DNA of 5,587 nucleotides from Nitrospira sp. (GTDB lineage Bacteria > Nitrospirota > Nitrospiria > Nitrospirales > Nitrospiraceae): contig SWDL01000196.1 in assembly GCA_005116795.1 (NCBI GenBank), positions 1 through 5,587 on the forward strand, read 5' to 3'. Of the stretch, positions 1 to 4,920 are shown in pieces. Below the pieces are notes generated by a model. That model ran no database searches and was not told the DNA's origin. It was given only the letters and a program-made list of their open reading frames with translations. How positions within the stretch are numbered: position 1 is the first letter of the stretch; the number at the start of each line of letters is the position of its first letter. A program made the position numbers and the translations under genes.

Positions 1-709
1 TGTAATGCGTCTTAGTCTGTGCGCAACGCATGAGATAGGACAGCATGCCATGAGCTTCTGTTCCGGAGTGCATGCCCCCGGTGAGGCACGATGCCCGGAA
101 GCACGCCGCGCGCAACCCAAACTGGTAGACATACTCCTGCACGTAGAGGTCGGCGGCGGTTTTCGATCGACCGAAGAAACTGGACATGCCCTGATCGATC
201 GACACGGTTTCATCAAATCCTCGAAAGTATCGGTGCGTCTCGGGCAGATCGTACCGGGTGGCCGATCGTTCATACTGGAGCACGTTCGGGTAATTCCCAT
301 AGACCTTAATGGTCGAGAGATAGACAAACACTGCTTCCGGACAATAGTGTCGCCACAGACGAAGAAGATTGAGGGTTCCCTGGACATTGATCTGAAAATC
401 CTCTTGAATTTCTCCTTCGTGGGCGGTCTGCGCGGCACAGTGGATGATCGCCCGGAAGCTCTTCCCATCGTCCTGGAATACCTTCGAGAGGGCAGCCTCG
501 TTTCTCACGTCTTCCCAGTGGTTTCTAAAGCGAGGGAGGACTTTCGCCAACCGATCGAGGTTCCACGCCGTTGAGCCCAGCGGATCATGCAACAGCTTTC
601 CGCGGAGATCATTGTCAATGCCCACAATCCGGTATCCCTGTGCATGGAACGACTCCGCCGCTGTAGATCCGACGAGACCGCCGGCTCCAGTAATCAACAG
701 ACTATCCAT
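1..709 (-). CDS. NAD-dependent epimerase/dehydratase, extended SDR, CDP-paratose 2-epimerase-like (3' end outside window)
   Basis: I translated this frame by hand. It is open from ATG at 709 to the left edge (236 residues seen) with no stop, so the C-terminal part is missing. The N-terminus is a Rossmann fold: TGAGGLVGS (residues 7-15) is the GxxGxxG dinucleotide motif and D32 after the second strand favours NAD(H). IHCAAQTA (89-96) and INVQGTLNLL (107-116) are typical extended-SDR segments, followed by LSTIKVYG (131-138). The YxxxK site reads FGRSK (179-183), with Phe in place of Tyr. The surrounding SKTAADLYVQEY and CLTGGMHSG resemble, from memory, a subgroup usually annotated as CDP-paratose 2-epimerase-like. 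The expected role is modification of a nucleotide-activated sugar in the cytoplasm. It is the last gene seen in the operon, 46 bases after the preceding SDR, and has its own strong ribosome binding site. The substrate is unknown. Assignment to the SDR family is secure; the epimerase label is tentative. Confidence 0.88.
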   Translation of the reverse strand, partial: MDSLLITGAGGLVGSTAAESFHAQGYRIVGIDNDLRGKLLHDPLGSTAWNLDRLAKVLPRFRNHWEDVRNEAALSKVFQDDGKSFRAIIHCAAQTAHEGEIQEDFQINVQGTLNLLRLWRHYCPEAVFVYLSTIKVYGNYPNVLQYERSATRYDLPETHRYFRGFDETVSIDQGMSSFFGRSKTAADLYVQEYVYQFGLRAACFRASCLTGGMHSGTEAHGMLSYLMRCAQTKTHY

Positions 710-715
710 GTATAG

Positions 716-723
716 CCTCTCCT
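716..723 (-). promoter_or_regulatory. Shine-Dalgarno site of the left-edge SDR gene
   Basis: On the minus strand AGGAGAGG lies six bases upstream of the ATG at 709. It fixes the start of the left-edge epimerase gene and suggests independent ribosome loading, unlike most other junctions here, which overlap. The rest of the 46-base gap (710-755) shows no convincing promoter or terminator. Confidence 0.7.
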
Positions 724-755
724 GTCAGACATGGCTCTCGGTATTGAGCTTCGCC

Positions 756-1664
756 CTAGATGTGTTTCCAGTCATAGTGATTCCGATACCATTGCACGGT
801 CAGCTCCATGCCTTTCTCCAGCGGCGTCAAGTCTTGCACCGAATAGTTCAACGGCTTGAGCGTATTGGGATCTCCGAGCACCACGCTCCGTTCCGGTTCC
901 CCCGCCCTCATCGGCAAGTGCTTGATTCCCGCCTTGTTCCCGGTAATCTCATTCACAAGCCTTGCAATATCATTGACCGTGGTCCTCCTCCCTGTTCCAG
1001 CCTCAAAGATGGTGTCGTAACAGTTGTGGTCTTGCGTGAGCGCGCGGATCAGAATTTCTGCCACATCCTTCACATAGATCATGTCCATGATCTGCTCACC
1101 GTCACCGTAGATCTCAATGGGATGATCGTTTAAGGCTCGGATGATAAAGTTCGGCGCAATCTTGCGTACCGGCTTATGCTTTTGGTACTCGCCATAGGCA
1201 TTCAACGCCCTCACGACGGCGATTTTCGTTTTGTGCTCCTTGTTGAACATGAGGGCGAACCGTTCTGCGATCGTCTTGGTGATCGAGTAGGTGTTGTTCA
1301 TAAAATGGTTGCCGACCGCGATCTGCACCCCCCGTATCCCGTTCTTGTGCATCGCGTTCGCTCGGCATCCCTCAAAAATATTCAACGCGCCATGGATATT
1401 GGTGTCGACGGATGGATGAGGATTGTCCACGGTCTCCATTGTGCCAAGGATACCCGCGAGATTGATGACGCCGTCGTGCTGGTATACGGCCTCCATGACT
1501 GCCTCGCGGTCCCGGATGTCGCCGAGAAACACGCGCACTCGCTTCCCCCACTCGTCTCGCGGCTTGGCAAACCGGTCTAAGATGGACACGTCATGTCCAA
1601 GCTCCAGAAGTCTGTTCACGACATGGCTTCCGATAAATCCTGCGCCGGCGACTAACACTTTCAT
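756..1664 (-). CDS. NAD-dependent epimerase/dehydratase, extended SDR
   Basis: This complete 302-residue protein has the usual length for the extended SDR family of nucleotide-sugar epimerases and dehydratases. VAGAGFIGSH (5-14) is the GxxGxxG cofactor loop and D30 ends the second strand, which points to NAD(H). GDIRD (48-52) and VINLAGI (66-72) follow as expected. The catalytic pair is visible as YSITK (126-130). The usual upstream Ser/Thr strand (SSS or SST, then VYG) is replaced by VQIAVGNHFMNNT, so the third catalytic residue is absent or moved. LNAYGEYQ (154-161), IEIYGDGEQIMDMIYVKDVA (183-202) and FEAG are substrate-binding segments common in GalE- and WbpP-like enzymes. The ATG at 1664 overlaps the glycosyltransferase stop (ATGA) and has a strong GAGGAGGA site upstream. 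It probably acts on a sugar nucleotide made by this operon. The exact reaction (4-epimerase, dehydratase or reductase) cannot be told. Confidence 0.92.
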   Translation of the reverse strand: MKVLVAGAGFIGSHVVNRLLELGHDVSILDRFAKPRDEWGKRVRVFLGDIRDREAVMEAVYQHDGVINLAGILGTMETVDNPHPSVDTNIHGALNIFEGCRANAMHKNGIRGVQIAVGNHFMNNTYSITKTIAERFALMFNKEHKTKIAVVRALNAYGEYQKHKPVRKIAPNFIIRALNDHPIEIYGDGEQIMDMIYVKDVAEILIRALTQDHNCYDTIFEAGTGRRTTVNDIARLVNEITGNKAGIKHLPMRAGEPERSVVLGDPNTLKPLNYSVQDLTPLEKGMELTVQWYRNHYDWKHI

Positions 1665-2413
1665 GATCGTTCCTCCTCTTGAGTTAGGTACGGACGTCTT
1701 TGTCGAATAATGTCGGCTGTTCGTTGCTGAATGGTTCGGCGGACTTTATCGTCGTTATCCGGACGAAGGCGATTGTAAGCGTACAAGGGCTGCGCGATGT
1801 GGCAACACCTGCTCCAGCCCGCCATCTCAATGAGCGGGACCGACAAGGCCATGTCATACATGGCCTGGAACCAGGTGTGATCGTCGGCCTGAAATTCAAG
1901 AGTGTGGATTTGCAGGAAGCGGTGCCTCTTGAAACTGAAAAAGTGCGTCGGCTCCCAGCCCAGGGTTCTGACGTTGCCTGTCATGCGGTGTAAGGGGTTA
2001 TCTGGCTCGGGTTTCACGACCAATTCACCGTGGGAGTCATATTCATGAACTTCATGCGCGCTCCAGACGACTTCACAGGCCTTATGCTCAAGAACCATCC
2101 GCTCCACCGCGGTCTCGTCGATGAGCCAGTCGTCTCCATCCAGAAGACCCACGAGACAGTCTTCCCGCACATGGTTCGTCAACGCATTCCACACGTTGTA
2201 GGACGGGTAGCGTCTTTCGGCATTCAGAAGAAGGTCGTCATTGCGAACGATCTGCTTGAGTACTGCAGCAGTTCCGTCCGTCGATGCATCATCGACCCAG
2301 ATGTGGCGAATGTTAGAGTATGTTTGGCGTCTGACCGAGTCCACGCATCGTTCAACCCACGGCTTTGCATTCCACACAGGGGACAGCACCACAAAAAAAG
2401 TTCCTGCGCTCAC
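1661..2413 (-). CDS. Glycosyltransferase family 2 (GT-A fold)
   Basis: This 250-residue protein is a typical short, soluble GT2 enzyme that transfers a sugar from a nucleotide donor to a glycan or lipid-linked acceptor at the cytoplasmic face of the membrane. The N-terminal strand VVLSPVWNA (8-16) is followed by CVDSVRRQTY (23-32) and the nucleotide-binding motif VDDASTDGT (40-48). LLDGDDWL (90-97) carries the DxD metal site. QADDHTWF (175-182) sits where GT2 enzymes carry the ED-type catalytic-base motif. No membrane segment is evident, so it probably acts as a peripheral protein. The start is a GTG at 2413 that overlaps the stop of the upstream nucleotidyltransferase (GTGA), with only a weak ribosome site, so translational coupling is likely. 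The gene then overlaps the next SDR by ATGA. A run of seven T on the coding strand (positions 2393-2399) lies in codons 5-7. Donor and acceptor are unknown. Confidence 0.92.
   Translation of the reverse strand: MSAGTFFVVLSPVWNAKPWVERCVDSVRRQTYSNIRHIWVDDASTDGTAAVLKQIVRNDDLLLNAERRYPSYNVWNALTNHVREDCLVGLLDGDDWLIDETAVERMVLEHKACEVVWSAHEVHEYDSHGELVVKPEPDNPLHRMTGNVRTLGWEPTHFFSFKRHRFLQIHTLEFQADDHTWFQAMYDMALSVPLIEMAGWSRCCHIAQPLYAYNRLRPDNDDKVRRTIQQRTADIIRQRRPYLTQEEERS
1671..1678 (-). promoter_or_regulatory. Shine-Dalgarno site of the 756-1664 SDR gene
   Basis: On the minus strand GAGGAGGA lies six bases before the ATG at 1664. It is located inside the last codons of the glycosyltransferase gene, where it encodes part of the Glu-rich tail QEEERS. 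It is the best ribosome binding site in the window and supports the chosen start. Confidence 0.75.
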
Positions 2414-3186
2414 CCTTGCCTCGCTATCATGTGGGCTCCCGATCCCGTTTTCTCATCAAGAGGCACCTTGAGGAACGCTTCCAGGTCCTCGGGAGTGCCG
2501 AGACCCCACATCCCGTCACCGACGCGTCCGAGGTTGAAGGTGAGGACGTTTGCGCCTTCCGCTATGATTTGGTTGTAGACCGGCGCCACATAAAATTCGT
2601 TGTTCACGCGAATATTCTGTTCGATCATGCGCTCGGCCGCACGCACAAAATCTCGTCCGACCCGAAAATTGTAGATGCCGACGGTCGCGTGATGGGACAC
2701 GACTTGTTTTTCGACCACTTCCACCACTTGCCCTTTCGCGTTCAATCGTGCGTACGACCATTTCGGATGATCGGCCCACATCGTCATGATCAAGCCGTCG
2801 GCGTGCTCGCGAGTCATGACCGAGAGAGACTCATCCATATCGGCCCTTACCCACTGATCACTATTGGCGATCATGACGGGGTCATCGTTGTTGATCTGAT
2901 TTCGCGCGCATAAGACCGTGCACGCCGCGCCCTCGGTGACCCCTGAGATCGCAACGATGTTGCACCCTGGAGCGATGCGCTCAAGAACGCAGCGCAGTCC
3001 AAGCTTATCCAGATGCTCTTCGAGCGCGACAAAGGTGAACCGATGGGAAACTGTGGGACGGATGTTTTCAACGACCACCTCGATCATGGGCCTGCCGTGG
3101 ACTGGAATGAGCGGCTTCGGTAAGGCAAATCCTGCTTGCCGGAACCTGCTTCCCCGCCCTGCGATAGGCAGTACAATGTTCACCAT
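2410..3186 (-). CDS. Sugar-phosphate nucleotidyltransferase, copy B (intact signature loop)
   Basis: This 258-residue protein belongs to the NTP_transferase family, which joins a sugar-1-phosphate to an NTP with release of pyrophosphate. The signature loop GRGSRF (10-15) and PKPLIPV (23-29) bind the nucleotide phosphates, with R14 and K24 at the expected positions. NSD (108-110) supplies the metal-binding Asp. VVEK (157-160) and ATVGIYNF (167-174) are the usual sugar-site segments, and GLGTPEDLEAF (228-238) is the typical C-terminal end. There is no left-handed beta-helix acyltransferase domain, so it is a stand-alone transferase. It aligns residue for residue with its upstream neighbour over the first 148 residues (shared HPKWSY, EFYV, PVYN and LGTPED), so the two are tandem paralogs. 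It starts two bases after the neighbour's stop and has a weak ribosome site. Nucleotide and sugar specificity cannot be assigned. Confidence 0.93.
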   Translation of the reverse strand: MVNIVLPIAGRGSRFRQAGFALPKPLIPVHGRPMIEVVVENIRPTVSHRFTFVALEEHLDKLGLRCVLERIAPGCNIVAISGVTEGAACTVLCARNQINNDDPVMIANSDQWVRADMDESLSVMTREHADGLIMTMWADHPKWSYARLNAKGQVVEVVEKQVVSHHATVGIYNFRVGRDFVRAAERMIEQNIRVNNEFYVAPVYNQIIAEGANVLTFNLGRVGDGMWGLGTPEDLEAFLKVPLDEKTGSGAHMIARQG

Positions 3187-3188
3187 CG

Positions 3189-3929
3189 CTAATGCCCGAA
3201 AACCTCGACCGCCTTTGACGCCGAGAACGTCGCGACATCTTCCGGCGTCCCAAGGCTAAACATCTGATCCCGCGAAAGTGGAAACACGGAGATTCGCTTT
3301 CCCATGAGGATCAGCTCGTTGTATACCGGGCAGACATAGAACTCTCCCTCGACCGTGGCGTGTTTCAAGAGCATGCGCTCCGCTGCAGCGACAAAATCTC
3401 TCGACCTCCTGAAGTAATAGACCCCCGCCGTCGCATTGCGGCTGATCGGCCTCTTCTCCGCAACGCTGACCACGTGGTTGCCTTCCAGCCTGACGTAAGA
3501 CCACTTCGGATGCGTTGAGGGAAACGTCATGATGAAGCCATCCCAGGTTCCCTCCCTGGCCTCCGCGAGAAATTGATCGATGGACACGTCCAGGAATTGG
3601 TCTGCGTTGACAATGAGCAGCTCGTCATCATTGTCGAGATGTTCTTTAGCCAGGAGGACGCTGCACAGGGCGCCGGCGGTGGGTTGTGCAAGCGCCACGG
3701 TTTTGCTATGGGGCGCCAGCAGGCGCAGGACTTCCGCGAGGGCGAACTTCCGAAGATGCTCCTGCCGGCAGATGAACACGAACTCGTGGGGCTCCTTTGG
3801 CGTGATATTGTGAGTCACGATTTCCACCATTGGTCTGCCGACGACTTCGACAAGGGGCTTCGGAAACGTATAGCCCCTTTCGAGGAACGTTTTCCCTTCT
3901 CCGCCCATGGGCATGACAATGCGGATCAT
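3189..3929 (-). CDS. Sugar-phosphate nucleotidyltransferase, copy A (altered signature loop)
   Basis: This 246-residue NTP_transferase-family protein is paralogous to the gene immediately downstream. The fold markers are present: IVMPMGGEG (4-12), FPKPLVEVV (22-30) with K24, the metal Asp in VNAD (107-110), the AEK segment (157-159), ATAGVYYF (166-173), GEFYVCPVYNELI (195-207) and SLGTPEDV (225-232). The oddity is the phosphate loop GGEGKTF (9-15): family members normally have Arg at position 14, here Thr (codon ACG, one base from AGG). K13 could partly compensate, or the protein could have a changed substrate or a non-catalytic role. The ATG at 3929 overlaps the stop of the HAD gene (ATGA), which implies coupled translation, and the two genes may act on the same sugar phosphate in succession. 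Family membership is clear; activity is less so. Confidence 0.9.
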   Translation of the reverse strand: MIRIVMPMGGEGKTFLERGYTFPKPLVEVVGRPMVEIVTHNITPKEPHEFVFICRQEHLRKFALAEVLRLLAPHSKTVALAQPTAGALCSVLLAKEHLDNDDELLIVNADQFLDVSIDQFLAEAREGTWDGFIMTFPSTHPKWSYVRLEGNHVVSVAEKRPISRNATAGVYYFRRSRDFVAAAERMLLKHATVEGEFYVCPVYNELILMGKRISVFPLSRDQMFSLGTPEDVATFSASKAVEVFGH

Positions 3930-4567
3930 GTCGTCACGACTTGCGTCTCAATCTGATCGACAAACCCCTTTACCAGCAGGTAGTCGACGGCCTCAAATCC
4001 GACGACCGAGCACACATGGGCTCCAGATCGTCTCGCAGATTCAATCCCATGTGGCGCATCCTCCACGACGACCACTTCATCAGGACCACATCCCAGCTTC
4101 TCCATCGCCTTCAGGTAGATCTCCGGATCAGGCTTCGGCCGGAGGACATCTTCGTTGCTGATGACAAATTCCAACTGGTCATAGATTCCTGATTGTCTGA
4201 GCATGAGTTCCAATGTGTCTCTGATCGAGTTGGAGCAGACCGCCAATCGGTATCCTTCGCGTTTCAAGCGACTGCTCATGTACTCTTTTTCAAATACCGG
4301 TCTGCACTTGGAGAGTATTTCTTCCCTCGTATAGATTTGCTTCAGACAACCGATCAGCCCGTGCAGTGAGACCGGAAGGCCCTTTTCCACGCTGAGCATT
4401 TCAAGCTTCTTCCGTGTCGGCAGGCCGTTATACGCCGATAAATGCTCATACCGTGAGATCGAAAACCCAAAGACTGCAAGGGCGCGGTTGAGCGCGACAT
4501 AGTGCCATTCCGTGGCATCGACCAGCACGCCGTCCAAGTCGAAGAGGATCGCCGCTATTGACCCCAT
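3926..4567 (-). CDS. HAD-superfamily hydrolase, beta-phosphoglucomutase/phosphatase-like
   Basis: This is a 213-residue cytoplasmic HAD enzyme with all four core motifs. Motif I is FDLDGVLVD (9-17) with nucleophile D10 and acid/base D12. Motif II is CSNS (111-114), motif III is the Lys in RPKPDP (143-148), and motif IV is VEDAPHGIESA (168-178). The cap domain is alpha-helical and sits between motifs I and II (subclass C1). DATEWHY (17-23), with H22, resembles the start of beta-phosphoglucomutases, and NGLPTRKKL (47-55) is a related cap loop. The mutase Lys of the cap loop and the KN pair after motif II are not conserved, so a sugar-phosphate phosphatase is at least as likely. I prefer ATG at 4567, which has GAGAGG nine bases upstream and begins just before motif I. 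A GTG at 4603 would add 12 residues and overlap the cupin stop (GTGA), so it remains possible. It probably prepares or removes a sugar phosphate for the adjacent nucleotidyltransferases. Confidence 0.9.
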   Translation of the reverse strand: MGSIAAILFDLDGVLVDATEWHYVALNRALAVFGFSISRYEHLSAYNGLPTRKKLEMLSVEKGLPVSLHGLIGCLKQIYTREEILSKCRPVFEKEYMSSRLKREGYRLAVCSNSIRDTLELMLRQSGIYDQLEFVISNEDVLRPKPDPEIYLKAMEKLGCGPDEVVVVEDAPHGIESARRSGAHVCSVVGFEAVDYLLVKGFVDQIETQVVTT

Positions 4568-4576
4568 AGTTCTCGT

Positions 4577-4582
4577 CCTCTC
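4577..4582 (-). promoter_or_regulatory. Shine-Dalgarno site deciding the HAD gene start
   Basis: On the minus strand GAGAGG lies nine bases before the ATG at 4567. The alternative in-frame GTG at 4603 has no comparable purine-rich site, so this element favours the shorter protein. Confidence 0.5.
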
Positions 4583-4599
4583 ATCGTCCCAAACACCCC

Positions 4600-4920
4600 T
4601 CACTCTGCATATTTGTCACCCACAACACTTGGAACCTTCACGACTACCGTCGTCGCATCTTCTTTCACGGAAAAATCAGTGGCTTCACCTGGCTCCAACA
4701 CGATGATGCTTCCCGCTGAATAGGACCGACCGTTCATGGCTACTCGGCCATGTACCACCAGAGTGATTTCCGTCGCAATTCTGTGCACGTGTCGCCCCTC
4801 GCTCTCACCGGCCTTGTACTGCTTGCATGCGACTTCGCACGCATTGGTTCGGAATGAGGCGGGATCAAAGTCGCCGACGAACCACCCCTTGATCATGTCC
4901 GACAACTCATAGGTCTTCAT
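4600..4920 (-). CDS. Small single-domain cupin protein
   Basis: This is a complete 106-residue protein with one cupin barrel. Cupin motif 1 is clear in GRHVHRIATEITLVVHG (42-58): H44, H46 and E51 are three of the four usual metal ligands, with the expected E-x6-G spacing. Motif 2 is seen as GSIIVLEPGEATDF (70-83), but its normal His is missing; Asp or Thr stands near that place (T81, D82). The C-terminus is strand-rich (TTVVVKVPSV) and ends with DKY near the terminus. From memory, similar small cupins occur beside sugar nucleotidyltransferases in polysaccharide loci without a settled function. Candidates are a sugar isomerase or epimerase, or a ligand-binding protein. The ATG at 4920 overlaps the stop of the GDPD-like gene (ATGA), so the two are probably co-translated. 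The cupin fold is confident; the reaction is unknown. Confidence 0.85.
   Translation of the reverse strand: MKTYELSDMIKGWFVGDFDPASFRTNACEVACKQYKAGESEGRHVHRIATEITLVVHGRVAMNGRSYSAGSIIVLEPGEATDFSVKEDATTVVVKVPSVVGDKYAE

Noticed and set aside
5..574. A long plus-strand open frame of about 189 codons at the left edge
   Set aside because: It is antisense to the well-supported SDR gene at 1-709, whose minus-strand translation carries clear family motifs. The plus frame has no recognisable domain.
710..755. A possible terminator hairpin or promoter in the 46-base gap
   Set aside because: Only a four-base GCTC/GAGC pairing with an eight-base loop and no T-run is seen. No convincing -35/-10 pair is present.
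444..1133. A plus-strand open frame of about 229 codons
   Set aside because: It spans the antisense of two genes and the gap between them, and its protein has a composition typical of shadow frames (rich in Arg, Ser and Pro, no motif).
2030..2913. Two overlapping plus-strand open frames of 182 codons each
   Set aside because: They are antisense to the GT2 and copy B nucleotidyltransferase genes, overlap each other, and show no domain.
3885..3903. GGEGKT in copy A as a Walker A P-loop
   Set aside because: The GxxxxGK[ST] pattern needs Gly at residue 7, which is Pro. The context PKPL and NAD places it in the nucleotidyltransferase signature loop.
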